DNA of 64,000 nt from Mesorhizobium sp. M4B.F.Ca.ET.203.01.1.1 (GCF_004791025.1 NZ_SRUO01000005.1:372001-436000); one strand, 5' to 3'; shown: positions 19,878 to 29,930, numbered from the stretch's first letter. The notes: a model not told the origin generated them from the letters alone. Numbers and translations are program-made.

Positions 19878-22800
19878 ATGCGCGCGGCTCGTGGTATCTC
19901 GTTCCTGGTCCTTCTCTTTTTCGCCTTCAGCGGCGTCGCGCAAGCGGCGGAAGCCCGGCGGATCGTGACGACGGACAATTCCGACTATTTCGGGTTCGAC
20001 CTCAGGTCCGACCAGAATGTCAGCCTCGACCAATGCAAGACGACATGTCTCGGCGACCCCGCCTGCCGCGCCTTCACCTACAACACCAAGGCCAAATGGT
20101 GCTTTCTCAAATCCGACTATAACCAGCTTAAACCCTTCAACGGCGCCATTGCCGGCAAGGTCGCCAATGTCGATGGCGATCCCGATATCGGCGCACCGCC
20201 GGAACTGGCCTTTTTCCCCAGCTGGATGGCCGACCAGGCGCAGCAGTACCGCAACAAGCTGACCGATCCGGCCTATGACAAGCCGACCGAAGGGCTGGCG
20301 GCGCTGCAGGCCGCGGCCGAGCAGGCGCAGCTTACCGGCGACCATCGCCTGGCCATGCAGAAATACGAGGCCGCGGCTACGGTGCTGCCCGATGACGGCC
20401 ATCTGTGGCTCGAGCTGGCGCGCGAGACGCTTGCCGTGCAGCCGGCCTCCAACACCTCCGAATCGTCGACCTTGCCGACAAACGGCACGTCCGCCGCCTT
20501 CAACGCCTACAAGCTGCTGCGCACCACCAAGACGCGCGCCGAAGCGCTCGCGCTGCTCGGCGCCGGTCTCGACCGCCGCGATCTCTACCGGCCGTCGCTG
20601 CAGGCTTATGAAGCAAGCCTCGCGCTGGTCAGCTCACCGTCGGTGCAGGCCGATTATGCCGACCTCAAGGCCCGCAAGGGCTTCCGCGTCATCGATCACA
20701 CCGTCGATGCCGACACCAGCGCGCCGCGCATCTGCGCGCAATTCTCCGAGGATCTGGTCAAGACCGGGGTCGACTATTCGCAGTTCGTCACCGTCGACAA
20801 CGCCGCCCCCAAGGGCGTCGAAGCCAAGGACAAGCAGATCTGCGTCGAAGGGCTGGAGCATGGCCAGCACTATGAGGTGACCTTCCGCGCCGGCCTGCCG
20901 GCCGCTATCGGCGAGGTGACCAGCGCGCCTGTGGTGCTGTCGATCTATGTCCAGGATCGCGCGCCTTCCGCCCGCTTCACCGGCGACAGCTTCGTGCTGC
21001 CGGCGGGCGCGCGCCGCGGCATACCGGTCGTCACCGTCAACATGAACGCCGCCAAGATGAAGCTTTACCGCATCGGCGACCGTTCGCTGGCGCAGCTTCT
21101 GTCCGGCTACCAGTTCCTGAAGCAGCTCGACGGCTACGATCTTTCCAACATTTCCGACCAGATGGGTTCGCCGGTCTGGGAAGGCCAGCTCGACATCGCC
21201 AACGACCTCAACAAGGAGGTCACCACCTCCTTCCCGGTCGACGAGGCGCTGCCGCAGCGCAAGCCCGGCGTCTATGTGCTGACCGCCCAGGCTGTCGACG
21301 ACCACAGCGATGAGTATGATTCGCGTGCGACGCAGTGGTTCGTCGTCTCCGACATTGGGCTCTCCACCTATACCGGCCAGGACGGGCTGAACGTCTTTGC
21401 CCGTTCGCTTGGAAGCGCCAAGCCGATCGCCGGCGCCGAACTGACGCTGCTCGCGCGCAACAACGAGATCCTCGGCACCGCCACCACCGACGCCGAGGGC
21501 CGCGCCGTCTTCAATCCCGGCCTCACGCGCGGTGAAGGCGGCATGGTGCCGGCCGTGCTGATGGCCAAGCAGGGCGACAACGACTTCGTCTTCCTCGACA
21601 TGGGCCGGGCCGGCTTCGACCTGTCCGACCGTGGCGTCACCGGACGTCCGTCGCCCGGCGCGCTCGACGTCTATGCCTGGACCGAGCGCGGCATCTACCG
21701 CGTCGGCGAGGACGTGCATGTCGCGGCCCTTGCCCGCGACGGCGCCGCCAAGGCGGTCGAGAACCTGCCGCTGACCTTCATCTTCACCCGCCCCGACGGC
21801 GTCGAGGACCGCCGCATCGTCAGCGACGGCGCCTCCGCCGGCGGCCATGCCGTCGACCTGCCGCTCGAGCCCAACGCCATGCGCGGCACCTGGACGGTGT
21901 CGATCCATACCGATCCCAAGCAGGCGGCCGTCGCCAGCCAGATGTTCCTGGTCGAAGACTTCGTGCCGGATCGCATCGAGTTCGACCTCTCCGCCGACAA
22001 GAAGGAGATCGCGCAGGGCGAAACCGCCAACGTCACCGTCGACGGCCGCTTCCTTTATGGCGCGCCGGCCGCCGGACTGGCGCTCGAAGGCGAATTGACG
22101 CTGTCGACCGCCCGCGACTGGGACCGCTTCAAGGGCTATTCCTTCGGCCTCGCCGACGAGCAGTCGGCCGAACCTTCGGTGACGCCGCTCGCCGGCCTGC
22201 CCGTGGTCGGCGACGATGGCAAGGCGACCTTCCCGGTCGCCGTCGACCAGCTGCCCTCGACCACCAAGCTGGTCGACGCCAAGGTCACCGTCCGCATGCG
22301 TGAAACCGGCGGCCGCGCCGTCGAGCGCTCGCTCAACATCGGCATCCGCCCGCAGGGCCACATGATCGGCATCCGTCCGGATTTCGAGAACGACGAGGTG
22401 CCGCAGGGCGGCACGGCGAAGTTCAGCCTGATCGCCGTCGACCCCGACGGCAAGCGCGAGGCGCTGAAGGGCGCGCTGTGGTCGCTTGTAAAGGTCGAGC
22501 GCAATTACCAGTGGTACCGCTCAAACAACTCATGGAATTACGAGCCGGTCACCTTCACCAAATCGGTGGCCAACGGTCAGGTCGATCTTGCCGCCGATGG
22601 CGAGGCGACCGTGTCGCTGCCGGTCGACTGGGGCCGCTACCGGCTCGAGGTCGAGACGGCTGATCCCGAGGGTCCCGCGACCAGCTACGAATTCGATGGC
22701 GGCTGGTATGTCAGTTCCACCACCACCGAAACGCCCGACGGCCTCGAGGTCGCCCTCGACAAGGACACCTACGCCGCCGGCGAAGTGGCCAAGCTCAAGG

Positions 22801-25352
22801 TCTCGCCGCATTTTGCCGGCGAATTGCTGGTCACCATCGGCGCCGACAAATTGCTGAAGACCGTCACCGCAAGCGTGCCGGCCGGCGGCGGCACCGTCGA
22901 CATCCCGGTCGGCGACGACTGGGGCGCCGGCGCCTATGTCACGGCGACGCTGTTCCGGCCGGGCGACGCGCAGGAGACGCGCATGCCGGCCCGCGCCATC
23001 GGCGTGAAATGGCTGACGGTCGACCCGGGCTCGAAGAAGCTCGCCGTCACCTTGACGCCGCCCGAGAAGGCAATGCCGCGCCAGCAACTGTCGATCCCGG
23101 TCGCGGTGGCGGGCGTCCAGCCTGGCAGCAATGCCTATGTGATGGTTGCCGCCGTCGATGTCGGCATCCTCAACCTGACCAACTACAAGGCGCCCGATCC
23201 GGAAAACTGGTTCTTCGGCCAGCGCATGCTGGGGCTTGAGATCCGCGACCTCTACGGCCGCCTGATCGACGGCTCGCTCGGCACCACCGGCAAGCTGCGC
23301 ACCGGCGGCGACGGCGCCGCCTTGCAGGCGCAGGGCAGCCCGCCGACCGAAAAGCTGGTCGCCTTCTTCTCCGGTCCCGTCCAGCTCGACGCCGACGGCA
23401 AGGCCAGGATCGATTTCGACATCCCGCAGTTCAACGGCACCGTGCGCGTCATGACTGTTGCCTGGACCAGGGAAGCGGTCGGCCACGCTCAGGCCGATGT
23501 TATCGTGCGCGATCCAGTGGTCATCACCGCCGGCCTGCCGCGCTTCCTGGCGCCCGGCGACAACGCTGTCATGCGCCTTGACGTCGCCGATACCGACGGC
23601 CCGGCCGGCGACTACGCGCTGTCGATCGACACGACAGGCGACCTGTCGACCGGCGACAAGCCGCTGCCGGAGAAACTGACGCTTGCCCTGGGCAAGCGCC
23701 AGACGCTGACCGTGCCGCTGGTTGCCAAAACCGCCGGCAACGCCTCGATCACCGTCAAGCTCGCTCATGCCGACGGCACCGAGGTCGAGCAGACGCTCTA
23801 TGTGCCGGTGCGGCCGGCGCAATTGCCGGTCACCACCCGGCTGGTGGTCGACCTCAAGCCCAATGTCGGCGCCTTGCGCGTCGACAAGGAACTGCTGGCG
23901 GCAAGCTTGCTCGACGGCGCTTCGGTCAGCGTCGGCGTTTCGCAGGCGGCCGCCTTCGACGTGCCGTCGCTGCTTATGACGCTCGACCGCTACCCCTATG
24001 GCTGCGCCGAGCAGACGACCAGCCGCGCCCTGCCGCTGCTCTATGTCAATGAGTTGGCTTCGGGCATCGGCATGGCCAGCGATCCGGACCTGCATGGCCG
24101 CATCCAGGATGCCATCTACAAGGTGCTAAGCTACCAGGCCTCGGCCGGCAGCTTCGGCCTGTGGGGTCCCGGCTCCGGCGATCTCTGGCTCGACGCCTAT
24201 GTCAGCGACTTCCTGACCCGGGCGCGCGAGCAGAAATACGACGTGCCGGCGCTGGCGATGAACCAGGCGCTGAGCAACCTGCAGAACTCGCTCGGCTATG
24301 ACCAGGACGTCCAGGACCGCGGCAGCGAGATCGCCTACGCGCTCTATGTGCTTGCCCGCAACAAGAAGGCTTCGATCGGCGATCTGCGATATTACGCCGA
24401 CACCCAGCTCGAAGCCTTCACCAGCCCGATGGCCGTCGCGCAGCTTGCGGCGAGCCTTGCGCTCTATGGCGACGCGCAGCGCTCGGAAGCTACCTTCCAG
24501 ACCGCGCTGCGTCTGGCTCAGGCGAGCACCGAGTACGACTACTACCGCTCCGACTATGGCTCGCCGCTCCGCGACGGTGCGGCGATCCTGGCGCTGGCCG
24601 CCGAATCGAAGCCGGTGCCAACCATCGTGCCGGCGCTGATCAAGCTGGTGGCCAGGGCGCGCGCCGATGCCCGCTGGACGAGCACGCAGGACGAGTCCTG
24701 GATGCTCCTGGCGGCGCGGGCGCTGAAGGAGGGCAATGATTCCATCACGCTCTCCGTCAACGGCGCGCCGCATGCCGGTGGCTATTCCGACCGCTTCAGC
24801 GGCAGCGACATCGCCGACAGCCCGCTCACCATCGCCAACACCGGCAAGACGCCGCTGCAGGCGGTGGTCACCACGGTGGCCTCGCCGGTCGAGACGCTGC
24901 CGGCCGACGGCGACGGCTTCACCATCGACCGCACCTACTACAGGCTCGATGGCACCGAGGCCAACGTCACCGAGGTCAAGCAGAACGAACGCTATGTCGT
25001 CGTGCTCAAGGTCTACGAGCAGAACAGCTGGCCCTCGCGGCTGCTGATCACCGACCTGCTGCCGGCCGGCTTCGAGATCGACAATCCTGGCCTGGTGTCC
25101 AGCGCCCAGCTGTCGAACTTCTCCTGGCTGGCGCAGACCGACGCCGCTCATCTAGAGTTCCGCGACGACCGCTTCGTCGCGGCCTTCAACCCGAACGATG
25201 GCGACGGCGACCGCAACATCACGCTGGCCTACGTCGTGCGCGCGGTAACGCCCGGCACCTATGCCCATCCGGCGGCAACGGTGGAGGATATGTACCGGCC
25301 GCAATATTCGGCCCGCACCGCCACTGGCATGATGGAGGTCAAGGCGCCGTAA
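19878..25352 (+). CDS. bacterial alpha-2-macroglobulin with N-terminal PAN/apple-like domain and thioester motif
   Basis: The 1824-residue product begins with a signal peptide (MRAARGISFL to about AQAAEA). Residues about 30-85 form a cysteine-rich PAN/apple-like segment (LDQCKTTCLGDPACRAFTY and KWCFLKSDYN). The rest is the macroglobulin array, with the thioester motif GCAEQ (Cys1376, Glu1378, Gln1379) intact, followed by the alpha-helical thioester domain and a receptor-binding-like end. Such proteins trap foreign proteases in the periplasm. It is followed by pbpC, the classic partner: PbpC is thought to repair peptidoglycan when the outer barrier is breached. No Cys lipobox is evident, so it is probably soluble. 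The ATG at 19878 is preferred; a GTG two codons upstream is closer to the GGAGGG site. Confidence 0.92.
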   Translation: MRAARGISFLVLLFFAFSGVAQAAEARRIVTTDNSDYFGFDLRSDQNVSLDQCKTTCLGDPACRAFTYNTKAKWCFLKSDYNQLKPFNGAIAGKVANVDGDPDIGAPPELAFFPSWMADQAQQYRNKLTDPAYDKPTEGLAALQAAAEQAQLTGDHRLAMQKYEAAATVLPDDGHLWLELARETLAVQPASNTSESSTLPTNGTSAAFNAYKLLRTTKTRAEALALLGAGLDRRDLYRPSLQAYEASLALVSSPSVQADYADLKARKGFRVIDHTVDADTSAPRICAQFSEDLVKTGVDYSQFVTVDNAAPKGVEAKDKQICVEGLEHGQHYEVTFRAGLPAAIGEVTSAPVVLSIYVQDRAPSARFTGDSFVLPAGARRGIPVVTVNMNAAKMKLYRIGDRSLAQLLSGYQFLKQLDGYDLSNISDQMGSPVWEGQLDIANDLNKEVTTSFPVDEALPQRKPGVYVLTAQAVDDHSDEYDSRATQWFVVSDIGLSTYTGQDGLNVFARSLGSAKPIAGAELTLLARNNEILGTATTDAEGRAVFNPGLTRGEGGMVPAVLMAKQGDNDFVFLDMGRAGFDLSDRGVTGRPSPGALDVYAWTERGIYRVGEDVHVAALARDGAAKAVENLPLTFIFTRPDGVEDRRIVSDGASAGGHAVDLPLEPNAMRGTWTVSIHTDPKQAAVASQMFLVEDFVPDRIEFDLSADKKEIAQGETANVTVDGRFLYGAPAAGLALEGELTLSTARDWDRFKGYSFGLADEQSAEPSVTPLAGLPVVGDDGKATFPVAVDQLPSTTKLVDAKVTVRMRETGGRAVERSLNIGIRPQGHMIGIRPDFENDEVPQGGTAKFSLIAVDPDGKREALKGALWSLVKVERNYQWYRSNNSWNYEPVTFTKSVANGQVDLAADGEATVSLPVDWGRYRLEVETADPEGPATSYEFDGGWYVSSTTTETPDGLEVALDKDTYAAGEVAKLKVSPHFAGELLVTIGADKLLKTVTASVPAGGGTVDIPVGDDWGAGAYVTATLFRPGDAQETRMPARAIGVKWLTVDPGSKKLAVTLTPPEKAMPRQQLSIPVAVAGVQPGSNAYVMVAAVDVGILNLTNYKAPDPENWFFGQRMLGLEIRDLYGRLIDGSLGTTGKLRTGGDGAALQAQGSPPTEKLVAFFSGPVQLDADGKARIDFDIPQFNGTVRVMTVAWTREAVGHAQADVIVRDPVVITAGLPRFLAPGDNAVMRLDVADTDGPAGDYALSIDTTGDLSTGDKPLPEKLTLALGKRQTLTVPLVAKTAGNASITVKLAHADGTEVEQTLYVPVRPAQLPVTTRLVVDLKPNVGALRVDKELLAASLLDGASVSVGVSQAAAFDVPSLLMTLDRYPYGCAEQTTSRALPLLYVNELASGIGMASDPDLHGRIQDAIYKVLSYQASAGSFGLWGPGSGDLWLDAYVSDFLTRAREQKYDVPALAMNQALSNLQNSLGYDQDVQDRGSEIAYALYVLARNKKASIGDLRYYADTQLEAFTSPMAVAQLAASLALYGDAQRSEATFQTALRLAQASTEYDYYRSDYGSPLRDGAAILALAAESKPVPTIVPALIKLVARARADARWTSTQDESWMLLAARALKEGNDSITLSVNGAPHAGGYSDRFSGSDIADSPLTIANTGKTPLQAVVTTVASPVETLPADGDGFTIDRTYYRLDGTEANVTEVKQNERYVVVLKVYEQNSWPSRLLITDLLPAGFEIDNPGLVSSAQLSNFSWLAQTDAAHLEFRDDRFVAAFNPNDGDGDRNITLAYVVRAVTPGTYAHPAATVEDMYRPQYSARTATGMMEVKAP

Positions 25353-25382
25353 GGTGCTACAGACGAACATGAACAGGACGAC

Positions 25383-25565
25383 GGCGCTGCCCCTCATCCG
25401 CCTGCCGGCACCTTTTCCCCGTATAGTGACGGGGAGAAGGGAACTGTCGCAATCGTCGGCGCCCGTTCTGCAGCGTTGGAAATTGGCGAAAGCCTCTGCG
25501 CAGGCTCCTTTCTCCCCGTCTCTATACGGGGAGAAATGCCCGGCAGGGCAATGAGGGGCGGCGCC
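25383..25565. repeat. large palindromic repeat (RIME-like), copy 1, abutting the pbpC start
   Basis: The outer arms GGCGC-t-GCCCCTCAT and ATGAGGGGC-g-GCGCC are inverted copies. Each arm carries an inner hairpin built on CTCCCCGT...ACGGGGAG. It fills almost the whole gap between the macroglobulin and pbpC genes. Its right end (GAGGGGCGGCGCC) touches the pbpC ATG and appears to supply the Shine-Dalgarno sequence. The pattern matches the intergenic mosaic elements described in rhizobia. Confidence 0.8.
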
Positions 25566-27656
25566 ATGCTCTCAAATAAATTCCTGCGCCGAGCCGGCAT
25601 CGCCGCTGCCGCTGGCGCCGGGCTCCTCGCCATTTCCACAGCCACCCTCTGGCAGCTCGACCGCGCCTATCCGCCGCCGCTGCCAGAAAAACTGGCGGTC
25701 TCCACCGAGGTGCAGGACCGCGACGGCCAGTTGCTGCGCGCCTTCGCCACGCCCGACGGCTACTGGCGTCTCGAAACCCGTCTCGACCAGGTCGACAAGC
25801 AGTTCGTCGACATGCTGGTCGCCTATGAGGACAAGCGCTTCTGGGACCATGACGGTGTCGATGTGCTGGCCCTATGCCGGGCCGCCGGCCAGTTCGTCAG
25901 CAACGGCCACATCGTCTCCGGCGGCTCGACCCTGTCGATGCAGCTCGCCCGGCTGATCGAGCCGCGCGACAGCCGCAGCCTCGGCTCCAAGATCAAGCAG
26001 ATGCTGCGCGCCATCCAGATCGAGCGGCGACTTTCCAAACGCGAGATCCTCGAACGCTATCTGACGCTGGCCCCCTATGGTGGCAATCTCGAAGGCGTTC
26101 GCGCCGCCTCTCTCGCCTATTTCGGCAAGGAGCCGAAGCGGCTGACGGTCTCGGAAGCCGCTTTGCTCGTCGCCCTGCCGCAACTGCCGGAGAGGCGGCG
26201 GCCCGACCGCAACCTCGACATCGCGCATGCCGCGCGCGACCGCGTGCTGACGCGCATGGTTTCCGCCGGCCTGCTCGGCGACCGGGAAGCCGCGCGCGCT
26301 GCGCTGGACGATGTCTCCGGCCTGCGCCGCAAGCTGCCGGCACTCGCCGCCCATGCCGCCTATGCCATGCTTCCCAAGGCCGTGCCCGGCAAGCCGCTGC
26401 AACTCACCATCCGCAGGAGCGTCCAGCAAGGACTGGAACAGGTGGCGAAGGAAGCCGCCGCCCGGCTCGGCCCAAGACTGTCCGTCGCCATGGTGCTGGG
26501 CGATGCCCGCACCGGCGACATCCTCGGCGAGGTCGGCTCGGCCGATTTCTTCGACGCCAGCCGCTCCGGCTGGATCGACATGACCAGGATCGTCCGCTCG
26601 CCGGGGTCGACGCTGAAACCGTTCATCTACGGGCTCGCCTTCGAGCAGGGCCTGGTCGCACAGGAGACCATCATCGAGGACAGCCCGGCGGATTTCGCCG
26701 GCTACCGGCCGAAGAATTTCGACATGGGCTATCAGGGCGACGTCAGCATCAGGCAGGCGCTGCAGCTCTCGCTCAACGTGCCGGCGATCCGGGTGCTCGA
26801 CGCGGTCGGACCGGCCAGGCTGACGGCGCGCTTCCGCCAGGCCGGCGTCAACCCGGTGCTGCCGGTCAACGAGGCGCCGGGCCTGGCGATCGGCCTCGGC
26901 GGCGTCGGTGTGACCTTGCGCGATCTCGTCCAACTCTATACGGGCCTCGCCAATGGCGGCAAGGCGCACACGCTGCATGACGGCACCGAGCCGGCCAACG
27001 CCGAACGCACCACCGCAACCATCCTCGACGACCAGGCCAACTGGCAGATCACCGACATATTGTCGGGCGTGAAGCCGCCGGAGGGCGCTTTGCAGCGCGG
27101 CATCGCCTACAAGACCGGCACCTCCTATGGCTACCGCGACGCCTGGTCGGTCGGTTTCGACGGCCGCTATGTGCTGGGCGTCTGGGTCGGCCGCGCCGAT
27201 GCCGGCGCCGTGCCTGGTCTGTCCGGATACGTCTCGGCCGCGCCGATCCTGTTCGAGGGCTTCGTCCGCTCCGGCCTCGCCACCGTTCCGCTTCCCGGCC
27301 AGCCGGCCGGCGTCCGCCGCCCGAAACGCGACGAGTTGCCGGTGACGCTGGCGCGCTTCGGCGCCGGATCGGACGGGCTGGTGCAGGCAACGCCGGCCGA
27401 GCCCGCGCCGACGATCGTCTTTCCGCCCGACGGCGCGCGCGTCGACCTCGCCGCCAATTCGGCCGACGCCTCGCCGCTGGTGCTGAAGCTGCAGGGCGGC
27501 CGCGCGCCCTTCCGCTGGCTGGCCAACGGCAAGCCGTTGTCCGGCATCGACCGGCGCCGCACCGCCACCTGGCTGCCCGACGGCGCCGGCTATTCGACGC
27601 TCACCGTGATCGACGCCGCCGGCCGCGCGGCAAGCGTGAAGGTTTTCGTTGAATAG
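25566..27656 (+). CDS. pbpC: penicillin-binding protein 1C (glycosyltransferase/transpeptidase)
   Basis: The 696-residue protein has an N-terminal signal-anchor (about residues 8-27), then a GT51 glycosyltransferase domain (YEDKRFWDHDGVD, GGSTLSMQLARL, KREILERYLTLAPYGG). The transpeptidase domain carries the active-site SPGSTLKP, SLN and KTGTSYGYRDAW motifs. A C-terminal beta domain typical of PBP1C covers about residues 610-696 (IVFPPDGARVDL). It polymerises and crosslinks peptidoglycan in the periplasm. Pairing with the upstream alpha-2-macroglobulin is conserved in many proteobacteria. The start at 25566 is chosen because the frame upstream is repeat sequence and the anchor helix follows directly. 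Confidence 0.95.
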   Translation: MLSNKFLRRAGIAAAAGAGLLAISTATLWQLDRAYPPPLPEKLAVSTEVQDRDGQLLRAFATPDGYWRLETRLDQVDKQFVDMLVAYEDKRFWDHDGVDVLALCRAAGQFVSNGHIVSGGSTLSMQLARLIEPRDSRSLGSKIKQMLRAIQIERRLSKREILERYLTLAPYGGNLEGVRAASLAYFGKEPKRLTVSEAALLVALPQLPERRRPDRNLDIAHAARDRVLTRMVSAGLLGDREAARAALDDVSGLRRKLPALAAHAAYAMLPKAVPGKPLQLTIRRSVQQGLEQVAKEAAARLGPRLSVAMVLGDARTGDILGEVGSADFFDASRSGWIDMTRIVRSPGSTLKPFIYGLAFEQGLVAQETIIEDSPADFAGYRPKNFDMGYQGDVSIRQALQLSLNVPAIRVLDAVGPARLTARFRQAGVNPVLPVNEAPGLAIGLGGVGVTLRDLVQLYTGLANGGKAHTLHDGTEPANAERTTATILDDQANWQITDILSGVKPPEGALQRGIAYKTGTSYGYRDAWSVGFDGRYVLGVWVGRADAGAVPGLSGYVSAAPILFEGFVRSGLATVPLPGQPAGVRRPKRDELPVTLARFGAGSDGLVQATPAEPAPTIVFPPDGARVDLAANSADASPLVLKLQGGRAPFRWLANGKPLSGIDRRRTATWLPDGAGYSTLTVIDAAGRAASVKVFVE

Positions 27657-27702
27657 GATGCCGCAACCGATTCAGCGGATTGCGCTTCTTGGCCTGATGT
27701 CT

Positions 27703-27877
27703 GGCGCGAGGCCCCCCTCTCTGGCCTGCCGGCCATCTCTTCCTCAAGGGGGGAGATTATTCGCTTCGTCACCTTCGCCAATTTTCGACCTTAGAAAGGC
27801 GGGAGCCGCGCCGAAAATGCCAATCTCCCCCCTTGAGGGGGAGATGGCCGGCAGGGCAGAGAGGGGGGCCTCGCGCC
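27703..27877. repeat. large palindromic repeat (RIME-like), copy 2, entering the dipeptidase gene
   Basis: The arms GGCGCGAGGCCCCCCTCTCT and its inverted copy at 27858-27877 enclose inner arms GCCGGCCATCTC/GAGATGGCCGGC and CAAGGGGGGAGATT/AATCTCCCCCCTTG. The right arm runs into the dipeptidase reading frame and contains its likely ATG (27844). The arm sequences differ from copies 1 and 3 (AGAGAGGGGGGCC rather than ATGAGGGGC), so this is a second subfamily. Confidence 0.8.
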
Positions 27878-28596
27878 GACCTCTGTGGGGAGCATTCTTC
27901 GCAGCGCTTGCGCTAGCAATCGCGAGCCCTCTCTCGGCTTACGCAGATGCCCCGCCCTTCGGCTTCGTCAGGCTCGCCGATGTCGATGCGACCATTCGCC
28001 AGGACATCCGCTATGCCGGGAACAAAAACTTCCTGCGCCGCCAGGTCGACGGCTATGAGGCGCCGGTCTGCATCCTGACTAGGCAGGCGGCAAAGGCGCT
28101 TTCAAGCGTCCAGAAAGCGATCGCACAAAAGGGCCAGACTCTGGTCGTCTTCGACTGCTATCGCCCGGCGAGGGCCGTCGCCGACATGGTCGAGTGGACG
28201 CGATCGGGCGGACCTCCGGACCCGCAATGGTACCCCTCCGTAAAACGCGGCGACCTCATCGCCAAGGGGTATATCGGCGAGCTCTCCAACCATTCGCGCG
28301 GCTCGACCGTGGATCTCGCCATTGCGCCCGTTGCTGGCGCGGCCGCACCTCACCCTGCCTGCGGCGCGCCCGATGCCGAAACGCTCGATTTCGGCACCGG
28401 CTTCGATTGTTTCGACCAGGCCAGCGAAACCGACCACCATCCGCTCCCCGGCAACGCGGCGGCAAACCGCAAGCGACTGGTCGAGGCCATGCGCGTCGCC
28501 GGTTTCCGCAACTACACTCGCGAATGGTGGCACTTCACGCTGACGGACGAGCCGTTCCCGAAGCAACGCTTCGACTTTCCCGTCACCGCGCCTTAG
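27844..28596 (+). CDS. exported D-alanyl-D-alanine dipeptidase (VanX/DdpX-like)
   Basis: The 250-residue product has a signal peptide (basic n-region with ERGASRRPLW, hydrophobic core, end near SAYA). Peptidase M15D motifs follow: the zinc-binding SNHSRGSTVD and, near the end, EWWH with the catalytic glutamate and third zinc ligand. It should cleave D-Ala-D-Ala in the periplasm, in keeping with the neighbouring pbpC. The first 11-12 codons lie inside a palindromic repeat. The start could be ATG 27844 (AGGGGG very close upstream) or ATG 27817 (GGGAG 11 bases upstream), which adds nine repeat-encoded residues. An extended frame to 27649 is repeat sequence and unlikely to be translated. Confidence 0.85.
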   Translation: MAGRAERGASRRPLWGAFFAALALAIASPLSAYADAPPFGFVRLADVDATIRQDIRYAGNKNFLRRQVDGYEAPVCILTRQAAKALSSVQKAIAQKGQTLVVFDCYRPARAVADMVEWTRSGGPPDPQWYPSVKRGDLIAKGYIGELSNHSRGSTVDLAIAPVAGAAAPHPACGAPDAETLDFGTGFDCFDQASETDHHPLPGNAAANRKRLVEAMRVAGFRNYTREWWHFTLTDEPFPKQRFDFPVTAP

Positions 28597-28728
28597 AGGT
28601 CCGGCCGCGAAGGCCGACCTGTCGCCGCGCAGCCTTGCCTGGACGCGCCCCGCTTCTAGATAGCGTCGGGCCGGCGAGGAGGCGGTCTATTTAATATGAG
28701 GAAACCATTTCCCTGAGGGGCAGGCGAT

Positions 28729-28746
28729 CGGCGAAAAATTTCTCCG
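28729..28746. promoter_or_regulatory. imperfect inverted repeat upstream of the sulfate-binding gene
   Basis: CGGCGAAAAATTTCTCCG is an 18-bp near-palindrome (CGG-n-GAAA-nn-TTTC-n-CCG), 80 bp before the cysP-like start. A second, smaller one (GGAAA-CCA-TTTCC) lies about 30 bp upstream. A related CGGAA-n4-TTCCG occurs before the second sulfate-binding gene. A sulfur-responsive operator is possible but only inferred. Confidence 0.3.
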
Positions 28747-28826
28747 ATAGGCCAAAAAAGGCAACATTGAATGCATCTAAATTCTATCAATTCGCTAGAG
28801 TTCGGCCGTCATCAACGGAGGCGGAA

Positions 28827-29855
28827 ATGACCAAACCTCATTTCAAGAAACTGCTTGGCGCGCTGGTCGCCTCATCTGTCCAGTTCGGCACGCTCGGTTT
28901 GGCGTTCGCCGATACGACCCTTCTCAACGTGTCCTACGATCCGACGCGTGAACTCTACAAGGCCTATGACGAGGCCTTCGCCGCGCACTGGAAGGCCGAG
29001 ACCGGCGAGACCGTGACCATCCAGCAGTCGCATGGCGGATCGGGCGCGCAGGCTCGCGCCGTGATCGACGGCCTCGACGCCGATGTCGTGACGCTGGCGC
29101 TCGAAGGCGACATCAACGCCATCGTCTCGAAGGCGAAGAAGATCAATCCGGACTGGCGCAAGAAGTTCGAGAACAATTCGGCCCCTTACACCTCGACCAT
29201 CATCTTCCTGGTCCGCAAGGGCAACCCGAAGGGCATCCATGACTGGAACGACCTGATCAAGGACGGCGTCCAGGTGATCACGCCCAACCCGAAGACCTCC
29301 GGCGGCGCGCGCTGGAACTATCTCGCCGCCTGGGCCTATGCCAACGCCAATGACGGCGGCGACGAGGCCAAGACCAAGGAATTCATCGCCAAGCTCTACT
29401 CCCAGGTGCCGGTCCTCGACACCGGCGCGCGTGGCTCGACCGTGACCTTCGCGCAAAAGGGCCTGGGCGACGTGCTGCTGGCCTGGGAAAACGAGGCCTA
29501 TCTCGCGCTCGACGAATTCGGCGCCGACAATTTCGACATCGTCTATCCGCCGACCTCGATCCTGGCCGAACCGCCTGTCGCGGTGGTCGACGCCAATGTC
29601 GACGCCAAGGGCACGCGCAAGGTCGCCGAGGCCTATCTCGGCTACCTCTACTCCAAGGAGGGCCAGACGCTGATCGCCAAGAACCACTATCGTCCGGCAA
29701 AGCCCGATCTGGTGCCCGCCGAGGACCTCGCCAAACTGCCCGAGATCAAGCTGATCACCATCGACGATCCGCTTTTCGGCGGCTGGAAGAAGGCGCAACC
29801 TTATCATTTCGGCGATGGTGGTATATTCGACCAGATCTACAAGCCGGCCCAGTGA
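28827..29855 (+). CDS. cysP: sulfate/thiosulfate ABC importer periplasmic binding protein (first copy)
   Basis: The 342-residue protein starts at ATG 28827, with GGAGG just upstream, and has a signal peptide ending near LAFADTT. It carries family motifs LLNVSYDPTRELYKAYD, QQSHGGSGAQARAVIDGLDADVVTLA and NPKTSGGARWNYLAAW, which form the sulfate-binding pocket. It captures sulfate or thiosulfate in the periplasm for CysT-CysW-CysA, encoded directly downstream. It could equally be called Sbp; sulfate versus thiosulfate preference cannot be read from the sequence. Confidence 0.92.
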   Translation: MTKPHFKKLLGALVASSVQFGTLGLAFADTTLLNVSYDPTRELYKAYDEAFAAHWKAETGETVTIQQSHGGSGAQARAVIDGLDADVVTLALEGDINAIVSKAKKINPDWRKKFENNSAPYTSTIIFLVRKGNPKGIHDWNDLIKDGVQVITPNPKTSGGARWNYLAAWAYANANDGGDEAKTKEFIAKLYSQVPVLDTGARGSTVTFAQKGLGDVLLAWENEAYLALDEFGADNFDIVYPPTSILAEPPVAVVDANVDAKGTRKVAEAYLGYLYSKEGQTLIAKNHYRPAKPDLVPAEDLAKLPEIKLITIDDPLFGGWKKAQPYHFGDGGIFDQIYKPAQ

Positions 29856-29930
29856 GGCGCGACGGCCTCGCGGCCGAGACATTCACCGACGGCAGTCTGG
29901 TCTGAATAAGAAGGGACGAACCAGAATTCC

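Noticed and set aside
20634..24095. Long minus-strand frames (575 and 521 codons) opposite the alpha-2-macroglobulin gene
   Set aside because: These have shadow-type composition without motifs; the plus strand has signal peptide, thioester motif and continuous domains.
28597..28826. A riboswitch (SAM-type) upstream of the sulfate-binding gene
   Set aside because: I could not match the conserved core of SAM-II or other known classes; only short palindromes are visible.
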